This document shows, piece after piece, positions 15,806 through 23,567 of a DNA stretch of 34,212 nt (position 1 is the stretch's first letter; the number at the start of each line of letters is the position of its first letter). The translations under genes were made by a program, and so were the position numbers. The notes below the pieces were generated by a model. The model had not been told where the DNA came from, did not search any database, and saw only the letters and a program-made list of their open reading frames with translations. Origin of the DNA: Candidatus Blautia excrementipullorum (lineage in GTDB: Bacteria; Bacillota; Clostridia; Lachnospirales; Lachnospiraceae); the NCBI GenBank assembly GCA_019118645.1, contig DWYN01000124.1:1-34212 (forward strand), given 5' to 3'.

Positions 15806-18172
15806 ATGCGGTATCATAAATGGAAACGGAAAGCAGCCCTCGCCGCTGCCGCTTTTGCGGCGTTTTCCGGTCTGGGTTTTGCCGGATGCGGGAATGCTGC
15901 ACAGACAGACAGCAGCGAAGCGGCGGACAGCGGTGAAAATACAGAAGATGAAGTTATGGGGCGTTATCTGGAGGAGGACGTCACGGTTCCGGAAGACTGT
16001 GAGGACATCTGTTCCATGAAGTTTCTGGAGGACGGTACTCTGCGGCTCTGCTATTATGATGAAGATTTTTCCGCCGTATATGCGGATTCGAAAGATCAGG
16101 GGCAGACCTGGGGGGAAAAGATTGATTTTCTGGATGTTCTGGGGCTGGACAAAGATACTTACAGCGCAAGTTATCCGGCAGCCGGAAAAAACGGAGGAAT
16201 CTTTCTGACCGTGTCCAATTCCGAGGAACAGGATGAGGAAAACAACGATTTCGGAACCCGTTTTTATTATATTGATCCGGATGGGAATTTTCAGGAGATG
16301 ACAGAGATCGGGGGACTGGCAAACGGCGGATATATTACGGAAGCGGAGTTTACGGACCGGAATACCCTGATCGTGAATATTACCGGAAACGGGATGGCAG
16401 AGGTGGATCTGTCAGACGGCAGCATCCGCGGAGAATACGAGAAGGGAAATTTTGTAAATTATTTCTGCGTATCCGGCAGCCGGCTGATAGCGGTGACAGA
16501 CACCCTCCATTACTATGATCTGGAGACAGGAGAACCGCTGGAAGATGCGTCGGCGCTGACGGAGCAGATCACTTCCGATGAAAGCAATCTGAGCCTGACC
16601 AGTACAACCACCTATCCGGTGGTGTTTGCGGAAGGAGACGACGGGGACAGCCTGTTTTTTGCAGACGGGGACGGCCTTTATCATTATGCCTTCGGCGGAA
16701 GTGTCGTGGAGCAGGTGATTGACGGAAGTCTGAACAGCATCGGTTCTCCGGATACTGCTCTGGTAAGTCTGGAAAGAGATACGGAAGGAAATTTTTATCT
16801 CGCCGTCAGTGACAGTATGTCGGGGAAAGGAAAAATCCTGAAATATGTATATTCCGCAGATACGCCTGCCACGCCGGAAACGGAGCTTACCGTCTATTCT
16901 CTCCGGGACAATTCCTATATGCGTCAGATCGCGGCTCTGTTCCAGAAAAAATATCCGGATATTTATCTGAACCTGGAAACAGGGATGAGCGAGGAGGACG
17001 CTGTGACCAGCTCAGACGCGCTGAAAAATCTGAATACGGAGATCATGGCGGGCAACGGCCCGGATGTCCTGATCCTGGACGGAATTCCCGAGGATACTTA
17101 TACTGAGAAGGGAATGCTGAAGGATATCAGCGATCTGCTGGACAGGATAGATCAGGAGGATGGAGTCCTGGATAATATCCGCAGCGCTTATCAGCAGGAG
17201 GACGGAAGCCAGTATGTAATGCCGGTGAGATTTGCCATTCCGCTGCTGCACGGAAACGCGGAGGACGTACAGTCAGTTACAGACCTGAAGACTCTGGCGG
17301 ATGCTGTGGAGCGGCATAAGGAAGAATACACCGGAATGTATATGCCGGTTCCTCTGATGAATTACGGTTCCGGTCCTTTTCTGGATGCGCTGGCGGATGT
17401 GAACGCTCCGGCCTGGATCAAAGAGGACGGTACTCTGGATGAGACGGCTGTGACAGAATTCCTGGAGCAGGCAAACCGGATCTACCAGGCAGGATCGGCC
17501 AGCGTGGAAGAATTCCGGAAGGCTTATGAAGAAGCAGGAATGACTTTCGGCACCATCAGCGACACGGAACGTGGATATCTGAAGGATATTTCCGGGAGCA
17601 CCCTTTCCGTCCTGAGCGGAAGCAGCACTTTTGCTGCCGGAAGGCTTCAGTCTCCGGAAACGCTGGGATATCTCTACAGTGTGGAACAAAAGGGAGAGAA
17701 CCTCAGCGACGGGCTGTGGAACGGACAGGCGCAGAACTGCTTCATTCCTGTGCAGACGGTGGGAATCAGCGCCAAAGCTTCCCAGCCGGAAGCTGCGGAG
17801 AAGCTGGTGGAATTCATGTTCAGCCAGGAGGGCCAGAAGATCGGAACATCCTCCGGATTCCCGGTAAATGAGACGGTCTATGACAGTGAAGAGTACTGGG
17901 CTGTGGGAAATTCCGAAGGCTCTCTGGGAGTGCTGGGATCCGGAAACGCGGACACAGGAGAATATATCGAGCTGAATATCTACCGGGCGGATGACGCAAA
18001 GACAGAGGAGATAAAAGAGCTCGGGAAGTCGCTGACTACGGCCTCCAGGACAAATGAAGTCATTCTCAGCGCAGTATCCGATGCGGGAAGCCGTTATCTG
18101 GACGGAGAGATCAGTCTGGAAGATGCAGCCCGGGAAGTAATCCGGCAGGTGAACCTGTATCTTTCAGAGTAA
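15806..18172 (+). CDS. Lipoprotein: Asp-box/propeller-like N-terminal region fused to ABC solute-binding domain
   Basis: A 788-residue exported lipoprotein. The signal peptide ends at GFAGC (C28), followed by a Ser/Glu/Asp linker. Residues about 55-350 look like a beta-propeller: repeated hydrophobic strand pairs and one clear Asp-box, SKDQGQTW (95-102, pattern S-x-D-x-G-x-T-W), as in sialidase-fold proteins. Residues about 360-788 are a sugar-type extracellular solute-binding domain (ELTVYSLRDNSYMRQIAALF, NTEIMAGNGPDVLILDGIPE, late KLVEFMFSQEGQKIGTSSGFP). The start ATG 15806 has AGGAGG at 15790-15795; the upstream ATG 15785 lies before that site and is rejected. It is the natural binding protein for the permeases at 19248-20960 and shares their operator. 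The ligand is unknown; the propeller could add recognition or signalling to the sensor kinase (inference). Confidence 0.87.
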   Translation: MRYHKWKRKAALAAAAFAAFSGLGFAGCGNAAQTDSSEAADSGENTEDEVMGRYLEEDVTVPEDCEDICSMKFLEDGTLRLCYYDEDFSAVYADSKDQGQTWGEKIDFLDVLGLDKDTYSASYPAAGKNGGIFLTVSNSEEQDEENNDFGTRFYYIDPDGNFQEMTEIGGLANGGYITEAEFTDRNTLIVNITGNGMAEVDLSDGSIRGEYEKGNFVNYFCVSGSRLIAVTDTLHYYDLETGEPLEDASALTEQITSDESNLSLTSTTTYPVVFAEGDDGDSLFFADGDGLYHYAFGGSVVEQVIDGSLNSIGSPDTALVSLERDTEGNFYLAVSDSMSGKGKILKYVYSADTPATPETELTVYSLRDNSYMRQIAALFQKKYPDIYLNLETGMSEEDAVTSSDALKNLNTEIMAGNGPDVLILDGIPEDTYTEKGMLKDISDLLDRIDQEDGVLDNIRSAYQQEDGSQYVMPVRFAIPLLHGNAEDVQSVTDLKTLADAVERHKEEYTGMYMPVPLMNYGSGPFLDALADVNAPAWIKEDGTLDETAVTEFLEQANRIYQAGSASVEEFRKAYEEAGMTFGTISDTERGYLKDISGSTLSVLSGSSTFAAGRLQSPETLGYLYSVEQKGENLSDGLWNGQAQNCFIPVQTVGISAKASQPEAAEKLVEFMFSQEGQKIGTSSGFPVNETVYDSEEYWAVGNSEGSLGVLGSGNADTGEYIELNIYRADDAKTEEIKELGKSLTTASRTNEVILSAVSDAGSRYLDGEISLEDAAREVIRQVNLYLSE

Positions 18173-18218
18173 AATTGAAAAAACAGTTTCTTTCTCGTAC
18201 AGTTTGAGAAGGAGTCAG

Positions 18219-18257
18219 AAAAACGGGGCAGAAAATACAGATTTCTGTCCCGTTTTT
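18219..18257. terminator. Bidirectional intrinsic terminator between convergent genes
   Basis: AAACGGG-G-CAGAAA (18221-18234) pairs with TTTCTG-T-CCCGTTT (18242-18255), 14 pairs including one G-T, with a 7-nt loop. TTTTT ends the forward strand and five A (18219-18223) give TTTTT on the reverse strand. It serves both the binding-lipoprotein gene and the response-regulator gene. Confidence 0.92.
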
Positions 18258-18271
18258 CAGATGGTGATTTT

Positions 18272-18949
18272 TTATTGTAAGACTTCCAGCTGGTAACCGA
18301 CACCGCGTACGGTTTTCAGCACCAGGGAGCTGCCGACGGTTTTCAGGCGGCGCCGGAGAAAGTGGATGTAGTTGTCCAGGTTCCCTTCCTCCACATCGCT
18401 CTCCAGCCCCCAGACCCTCGTGAGGAGAAGAGCGCGGGTGAGAGTCTGGCCCGGATTCCTCAGAAAGACCTCCAGAAGATCTCCTTCTCTGTTGGAAAGT
18501 GTGCATTCTCTGCCGTTTCCGGCAAGGCGGCGTGTGTCCGGATCAAAGGAGATATCTCCAAGTTTCAGAACATGAGAGGCGTCATAGGTTCCGGGACGCC
18601 GGAGAAGACAGCGGATCCTGGCAAGCAGTTCCTCGAAGGCGAAAGGTTTTACCAAATAATCATCCGCGCCGCAGTTCAGTCCCGTCACCCTGTCGTTCAG
18701 CTCGCCCAGAGCCGTAAGAAAAATGACTGGCGTTTTGATCTGGCGGCTTCTTGCCTCCCGCAGAAGCGTAACGCCGTCCATATGAGGGAGCATCCGGTCC
18801 AGAATCACCAGATCATGGATGCTTTCCTGCATATAGTATAAGCCCTCTTCTCCATCGTGGCAAACATCTACATCAAACCCCTCCTGCTCCAGCCGGAAGG
18901 ATACCGTTTCACACAGATCCCGGTCGTCTTCGATCATCAGAATTTTCAT
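18272..18949 (-). CDS. OmpR/PhoB-family response regulator
   Basis: A 225-residue two-domain regulator. The receiver domain has acidic D8-D9 (IEDD), phosphoacceptor D51 in LVILDRMLP, T79 (FLTA) and K101 (LVKPF). The C-terminal winged-helix DNA-binding domain (about 130-225) has LSNREGDLLEVFLRNPGQTLTR and VRGVGYQL. Start ATG 18949 follows AAGGACGGAG. The OmpR class binds tandem half-sites about 11 bp apart, which is exactly what lies in front of this gene and three neighbouring units, so it is the probable binder and autoregulates. It is not next to its presumed kinase; the binding lipoprotein gene separates them on the other strand. Confidence 0.95.
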   Translation of the reverse strand: MKILMIEDDRDLCETVSFRLEQEGFDVDVCHDGEEGLYYMQESIHDLVILDRMLPHMDGVTLLREARSRQIKTPVIFLTALGELNDRVTGLNCGADDYLVKPFAFEELLARIRCLLRRPGTYDASHVLKLGDISFDPDTRRLAGNGRECTLSNREGDLLEVFLRNPGQTLTRALLLTRVWGLESDVEEGNLDNYIHFLRRRLKTVGSSLVLKTVRGVGYQLEVLQ

Positions 18950-19061
18950 GTTGTCTCCGTCCTTTCTCAGTCTGATTCATAATTAAGGATTCCGTATGCC
19001 GGCAGGGCATTATGGACGTTGTATCGCGCCCGCCGGACAGATACGGAAACTCCATTCTGTC

Positions 19062-19093
19062 ATCTTATCAGATCATTCTTTAAATATTCTCTA
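19062..19093 (-). promoter_or_regulatory. Operator/promoter C (response-regulator gene)
   Basis: Reverse-strand reading: TAGAGAA (19093-19087), 4 bp, TAAAGAA (19082-19076), 8 bp ending TGA, TAAGAT (19067-19062). Geometry identical to A, B and D. The transcript would have a leader of roughly 105 nt before the ATG at 18949. Confidence 0.78.
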
Positions 19094-19152
19094 AATCCGG
19101 TTTCCCGCCTTCAGATTCCGCAGCGGACTCTTTAAAGATTATACTACATTTT

Positions 19153-19184
19153 TAGAGATTATATAGAGATTTCTCTGCTACGCT
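19153..19184 (+). promoter_or_regulatory. Operator/promoter D (permease-adaptor operon)
   Basis: TAGAGAT (19153-19159), 4 bp, TAGAGAT (19164-19170), 8 bp ending TGC, TACGCT (19179-19184). The heptamers are perfect copies of each other, while the -10 is the weakest of the four, suggesting stronger dependence on the activator. It is divergent from operator C; the centres are about 77 bp apart. The rest of the roughly 300-nt gap 18950-19247 holds these two promoters and a short palindrome TCTTTAAAGA near 19129-19138; I see no gene in it. Confidence 0.75.
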
Positions 19185-19247
19185 TATTGCAGTTAGCGGA
19201 CAGGCCTGCTCTGGCGGCGGTTATGGGAAAAGGGGGTGACAGGAATT

Positions 19248-20093
19248 TTGGCAGAAAAAAAGAGAGAATGGAAAGGTTTCTTATTTCTGATTCCCAGTTT
19301 TGCGGGGGTGGGAATTTTCTGGGTGATACCTTTTGCGGATGTGATAAGAAGATCGTTTTTCAGTGCGGTGAGCGGGGAATTCACCGGTTTGAGAAATTAC
19401 GGAACGATCTTTGAAAATCAGGCGTTCCGGCTTGCCGCAGGCAATACCCTTCGGTTCTTTGCCGTCTGCATTCCTGCGCTTGTGCTTTTGTCTCTTCTGA
19501 TTGCGGTGCTTCTCACCAGGAGAAAAAAAGGAATGCAGCTGCTGAAAAGTATGTTTCTTCTGCCGATGGCGATTCCGGTGGCTTCGGTGGTACTCCTGTG
19601 GAGAGTGCTGTTTGACCGGCAGGGACTTCTGAATCATCTGTTTTCACTTTTGTCTCTGAGCGGAATTGACTGGATGAACACGGACGCATCCTTCGGCGTT
19701 CTGGTGATCAGTTATCTCTGGAGAAATCTGGGATATGACGTGGTTCTCTGGGTGGCGGCTCTGGGAGCGGTTCCGGAGTCTCTCTACGATGCGGCAAAGG
19801 TGGACGGCGCCGGAGAGTGGAAATGTTTTTTTCATATTACTCTTCCGAACGTGCTTCCGGCATTGTTTACGATTGTTGTGCTTTCTCTTCTGAATGGCTT
19901 CAAAGTATTCCGGGAAGCATATCTGGTGGCAGGAGATTACCCCCAGGACAGCATGTATCTGCTGCAGCATCTCTTCAACAACTGGTACAGGGATCTGTCG
20001 CTGGACAGAATGGCAGCGGCGGCGGTGGTGACCGGGACGGCCATCCTTCTTTTGATTCTGGCGCTGCAGAAAATGTGGGAACAGGATGGATGA
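19248..20093 (+). CDS. Carbohydrate-type ABC importer permease, MalF-like
   Basis: A 281-residue membrane permease of the CUT1 (sugar/oligosaccharide) type with about six helices, beginning at FLFLIPSFAGVGIFWVIPF. The cytoplasmic EAA loop that docks the ATPase is present as PESLYDAAKVDGAGEWKCFF followed by HITLP. I choose TTG 19248 as start: the sequence just before it (19229-19239, AAAGGGGGTGA) is a near-perfect ribosome-binding site 8 nt upstream, and the GTG 19236 lies inside it. It is first gene of a four-gene operon. No ATPase is encoded beside it; such importers often share a multi-use MsmK/MsiK-type ATPase encoded elsewhere. Confidence 0.9.
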   Translation: MAEKKREWKGFLFLIPSFAGVGIFWVIPFADVIRRSFFSAVSGEFTGLRNYGTIFENQAFRLAAGNTLRFFAVCIPALVLLSLLIAVLLTRRKKGMQLLKSMFLLPMAIPVASVVLLWRVLFDRQGLLNHLFSLLSLSGIDWMNTDASFGVLVISYLWRNLGYDVVLWVAALGAVPESLYDAAKVDGAGEWKCFFHITLPNVLPALFTIVVLSLLNGFKVFREAYLVAGDYPQDSMYLLQHLFNNWYRDLSLDRMAAAAVVTGTAILLLILALQKMWEQDG

Positions 20094-20123
20094 GAGGCCG
20101 GAGTCAGAGAAAAGGAGGAAAAG

Positions 20124-20960
20124 ATGAGAAAGGTTATGACGGGAATCTTGATTCTTCTGGCAGGCGCGGCAGTATTTCCCGTACTGTTTCTTGTCTGCGG
20201 ATCCATGATGGGAGAAACGGAGCTCTCAGCGCTTCTCGCTCCTGTGCTGGGGGAAGCAGGAGGCTTTGCTTCCTGGAAGCTGCTGCCGGAATATCCGACT
20301 CTGCGTTCCTATGTGAAGCTGCTCCTGGATTCACCGGAATTTTTCGTGATGTTCTGGAATTCCGTAAAGATTACAGCTTCTGTCCTGGCCGGACAGATCC
20401 TTGTGGGAGCCCCGGCAGCCTGGGGATTTGCGAGATACCATTTTCCGGGGAAGAAGATTTTGTTTACTTTGTATATTGCACTGATGATGATGCCCTTTCA
20501 GGTGATGATGCTGAGCAATTATCTTGTGCTGAATAGCCTGGGACTTCTGGATACGCTGGCAGGAATTATTCTCCCGGCAGTGTTTTCCACTTTTCCGGTC
20601 TTTTTAATGTATCGTTTTTTTCAGGGGATTCCGGAGGCTGTTCTGGAATCGGCAAGACTGGACGGGGCAGGAGATTTTCAGATTTTTGTGCGGATCGGGA
20701 TACCTCTGGGGTCGCCCGGTATGATTTCCGCCCTGGTGCTGGGATTCCTGGAGAACTGGAATCTTCTGGAGCAGCCCATGGCGTTTTTAAAGACAAAAGA
20801 GAAATGGCCGCTGTCCCTGTATCTGCCGAATATCAGCATGGAGCAGGCGGGGGCTGCTTTCGCGGCGTCGGTGCTGGTGCTCCTTCCTTCTGTGCTGGTG
20901 TTCCTGGCAGGGCAGGATTATCTGGAGCAGGGAATCGTCTCCACGGCGGTTAAGGAATAG
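20124..20960 (+). CDS. Carbohydrate-type ABC importer permease, MalG-like
   Basis: A 278-residue partner permease. An N-terminal helix (about 5-25) is followed by a short extracellular segment, then five helices. The EAA loop reads PEAVLESARLDGAGDFQIF followed by VRIGIP. The FWNSVKIT and MMPFQVMMLSNYLVLNSLGL segments are typical of the MalG group. The start ATG 20124 follows AAGGAGG. The pair with 19248-20093 would make the membrane channel of an importer fed by the lipoprotein at 15806-18172. The C-terminus (GQDYLEQGIVSTAVKE) is the usual G-x-x-x-G-x-v-K ending of sugar permeases. Confidence 0.92.
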   Translation: MRKVMTGILILLAGAAVFPVLFLVCGSMMGETELSALLAPVLGEAGGFASWKLLPEYPTLRSYVKLLLDSPEFFVMFWNSVKITASVLAGQILVGAPAAWGFARYHFPGKKILFTLYIALMMMPFQVMMLSNYLVLNSLGLLDTLAGIILPAVFSTFPVFLMYRFFQGIPEAVLESARLDGAGDFQIFVRIGIPLGSPGMISALVLGFLENWNLLEQPMAFLKTKEKWPLSLYLPNISMEQAGAAFAASVLVLLPSVLVFLAGQDYLEQGIVSTAVKE

Positions 20961-20971
20961 AAGGTGATAAG

Positions 20972-22423
20972 ATGAAACGAGAAAAACTGCTGAAATGGTT
21001 TGCAATGTTTTTTTGCGTGATGCTGATATTTACATTTTTGTCCCGTGCGGCGGATTCTGTCAGTGTGGCCCAGGTACAGGCCTCAGCAATGCAGAATCAG
21101 ATGATTGTTCATCAGGTAACAGGAAACGGGACCATTGAAGGGACCAGCGAAGCGGCGGTCTTTACCCTGGAGGGACAGAAAGTGGAGCAGGTCTATGTGC
21201 AGGTGGGAGAATCGGTAAAGGCAGGGCAGGTGCTGCTGAAAATTCTGGATTCTTCCGTACAGGATGCAATAGATCAGAAAAATGACGAAATTCAGGAAAA
21301 AGAGCTTGCTCTGAGTGATCTGGAAAGCCAGCAGGAGATTGACAGCCAGAAAAAATCCTACGAGACCATACGCGCGCAGCAGGATCTGGATACAGCAGTC
21401 GGCAATGGAGATATTAATATTGCCAATGCGCAGAACGAATTGAATATTGCCCGCCAGAAGCTGGAAGACTATCGGAACCAGAAGGCCGCGGCAGCCAAGG
21501 CTGCCGAAGAAGAAAAAAAACGGCAGGAGGCGGAGTTTACCGATTCCCCGGATTTCAGTGACGGATCCGGGCAGGGGACGGACGACGGGACGTCCGGCGC
21601 TTCTGACCCGTATCAGGACAGTTCCACGGAACAGGCACTGGAGGATGATGTGAGGGCAAAGCAGGAAGCTTTAAATCAGGTGATCATGAGCAGGAATCAG
21701 GAAGTAACCGCTGCGGACAGGGCAGTACAGGATGCGGCGATTCCCTCCGCCCAGGACAGTACGGATCAGAATCTGGAGCGGCAGCTGGAGAATCTGAGGG
21801 AGGAGCTGACGGAACTTCAGACACTTCAGCAGAATAACGGGGAAGTCAAAGCGCCTTCCGACGGCGTGGTGAAATCCCTTTCCGTTCAGACCGGCGGACA
21901 GACTACCCAGGATGCGGCGGCTGTTCTTTATGAGCTTTCCGGAGGGATGAAAATGACAGGCAGCGTGGGGACGGAGGATCTGGAATATGTAAAGACAGGA
22001 GCGAAGGTTTCTGTTCAGGGACTGAGCGGCGATAAGACAGAAGACGCGCAGATCCAGTCTGTTCAGGAAGACGCTGCCAATCCGGGAAGCTATCTGGTCA
22101 CTGTTCCTGTAAGCGGAGAAAATTTTGCTGTTGGAGAAAGTGTGGAATTTACAGTTACAGAAGAGAAGGGCCCATATACAAGCTGTGTGCCGCTTTCTGC
22201 GATTTACGGACAGGAGGGGCAGCAGTATGTTTTTGTCCTGGATACGAAATCTTCTGTGCTGGGTGAGGTTCAGGTGGCAAGAAAAGTGGACGTAGCTGTG
22301 GAAGAGAAAAATGAGACGCAGGCGGCGCTGCGTACAGGCGCTCTGTCCGCAGACCAGAAAGTGATTACGGCCTCGGACAGAGAGCTCGAGGATGGCAGCC
22401 GGGTGCGGCTGCAGGAATCTTGA
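20972..22423 (+). CDS. HlyD/MacA-type membrane fusion (adaptor) protein
   Basis: A 483-residue exported adaptor. An N-terminal anchor (about 8-26) is followed by the lipoyl half-motif VEQVYVQVGESVKAGQVLL, a long coiled coil (about 90-275) broken by an Ala/Glu/Lys then Asp/Gly/Ser-rich stretch (about 175-215), the second lipoyl half (VKAPSDGVVKSLSVQTGGQT), and beta-barrel domains. It begins 11 nt after the MalG-like gene with AAGGTGA before the ATG, and ends overlapping the next gene (TTGA). An exporter-type adaptor inside an importer operon is unusual; it most likely works with the MacB-like protein encoded next. Confidence 0.88.
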   Translation: MKREKLLKWFAMFFCVMLIFTFLSRAADSVSVAQVQASAMQNQMIVHQVTGNGTIEGTSEAAVFTLEGQKVEQVYVQVGESVKAGQVLLKILDSSVQDAIDQKNDEIQEKELALSDLESQQEIDSQKKSYETIRAQQDLDTAVGNGDINIANAQNELNIARQKLEDYRNQKAAAAKAAEEEKKRQEAEFTDSPDFSDGSGQGTDDGTSGASDPYQDSSTEQALEDDVRAKQEALNQVIMSRNQEVTAADRAVQDAAIPSAQDSTDQNLERQLENLREELTELQTLQQNNGEVKAPSDGVVKSLSVQTGGQTTQDAAAVLYELSGGMKMTGSVGTEDLEYVKTGAKVSVQGLSGDKTEDAQIQSVQEDAANPGSYLVTVPVSGENFAVGESVEFTVTEEKGPYTSCVPLSAIYGQEGQQYVFVLDTKSSVLGEVQVARKVDVAVEEKNETQAALRTGALSADQKVITASDRELEDGSRVRLQES

Positions 22424-23424
22424 TCCGCATTATTCAGACGTTTCGCGTCCGTTTTGCCAAACGTCTGATATTTGGACTGCTTGTTCTGATCTGCTATGCA
22501 GAGAGCCTTCTGTCATATAAAAATATACAGGAAGAACAATCCATATCAATATTTTTGTCTGCCGCCTACCCGGATCAGGAGCAAATGGAATCAATTCTTG
22601 ATATGGATCAGGATGCAGAGGAAAAGATTTCAGCGTGTTTTTACTGGGACGGAGGAATTACAGATCTGTATGACCAGCAGTATGGAAGAAGCGCCAGCGC
22701 TCTTCTGGGAGGACTGTACGGGGAAGCGTCTCTTTACGACCAGAGACTGAACGGTTTTGCCCAGGATGACAAGAAGGGCTGTGTGATAGACGAAAGAACA
22801 GCGGAGGAGCTTTTCGGAACGAGGCAGGCGGAAGGCAGTATACTGAGTCTTCAGGGGCAGGAGTACGTGGTGAGAATGGTGCTGCCGTGGAAACAGCAGA
22901 TCATTTTGATACGCCCCGATCAGGCGGAGAATGTGGGAACGAGACTGTTTCTGGAAGAAACAAAAGAAAGCAGGGAAGCAACTGTGCGCCAGTTTATGCT
23001 AAGCTGCGGTCTTACGGGAACGGTGGTGCAGGGAGACTTCCTGAAAACGGCAGCCGGAGCCGGACTGATGCTCTGTCCGGCGGTTTTTCTTCTTTTTTTG
23101 CTTCGGAGAGCGCTGTCAGAACGAAAAGGACATACGGAAAAAGAAGCCGGCTACTGGATGTGGTCAGCGGCTGTGCTCCTTCTGATTGCAGCCGCGGTCT
23201 TCTTTTTCGGAAGCAAAATAGAAATCCCCCGGGACTGGATTCCGGGACAGTGGTCGGATTTTACTTTCTGGCAGGAAAAAATCCAGACACTCCGTCAGGA
23301 AATCAGAATGTATCTGATGCTTCCGAAAACGGTTCTGCAGACAGAGAATATTCTGCTGTGCTTTCAGTCTGCTGTGTTTTCTCTGGGTGCGGTTTTTCTT
23401 TCCATTTTCTGGAAGAGAGTTTGA
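22420..23424 (+). CDS. MacB/FtsX-like membrane protein without ATPase (short core domain)
   Basis: A 334-residue membrane protein I do not recognise by name. TM1 is about 15-31, an extracellular domain spans about 36-207, and three further helices lie at about 209-228, 246-264 and 311-331: the one-plus-three layout of MacB/FtsX permeases. In the extracellular domain, GCVIDERTAEELFGT (120-134) and the following ILSLQGQEYVVRMV (141-154) parallel VALVDGNAAENLFAG and its following GKTIEIGDDPFTVVGIV in the MacB permease at 13001-14254. The conserved FtsX C-terminal signature (VTERTSEIG, KAIGA) is missing, so it is a divergent relative. The start is TTG 22420, overlapping the adaptor stop by 4 bp; no ATG occurs until 22585, inside the domain. 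Family assignment is inference from pattern. Confidence 0.7.
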   Translation: MIRIIQTFRVRFAKRLIFGLLVLICYAESLLSYKNIQEEQSISIFLSAAYPDQEQMESILDMDQDAEEKISACFYWDGGITDLYDQQYGRSASALLGGLYGEASLYDQRLNGFAQDDKKGCVIDERTAEELFGTRQAEGSILSLQGQEYVVRMVLPWKQQIILIRPDQAENVGTRLFLEETKESREATVRQFMLSCGLTGTVVQGDFLKTAAGAGLMLCPAVFLLFLLRRALSERKGHTEKEAGYWMWSAAVLLLIAAAVFFFGSKIEIPRDWIPGQWSDFTFWQEKIQTLRQEIRMYLMLPKTVLQTENILLCFQSAVFSLGAVFLSIFWKRV

Positions 23425-23433
23425 TTTTTCCAA

Positions 23434-23462
23434 TTGTGATGCCGCAAAAAATGTGCTACACT
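23434..23462 (+). promoter_or_regulatory. Promoter of degV-argS
   Basis: TTGTGA (23434-23439), 17 bp, TACACT (23457-23462) with TG at 23454-23455 (extended -10). It lies in the 143-nt gap after the MacB-like gene. I see no clear terminator for the upstream operon in this gap, so some read-through into degV is possible. Confidence 0.65.
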
Positions 23463-23567
23463 ATACTAAGCATGTATTTTTCACAGCTGTTTTGCAGAAG
23501 TTGTCTGTGAGGACAGCAGCTGAACAGAAAACGACTTCAGAAGAAAAAATAATAAGGAGAATGAAGT

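Noticed and set aside
19817-20536. 239-codon forward frame bridging the two permeases
   Set aside because: It runs out of frame through the EAA loop of the first permease and the start of the second; both permeases have good starts and full motifs.
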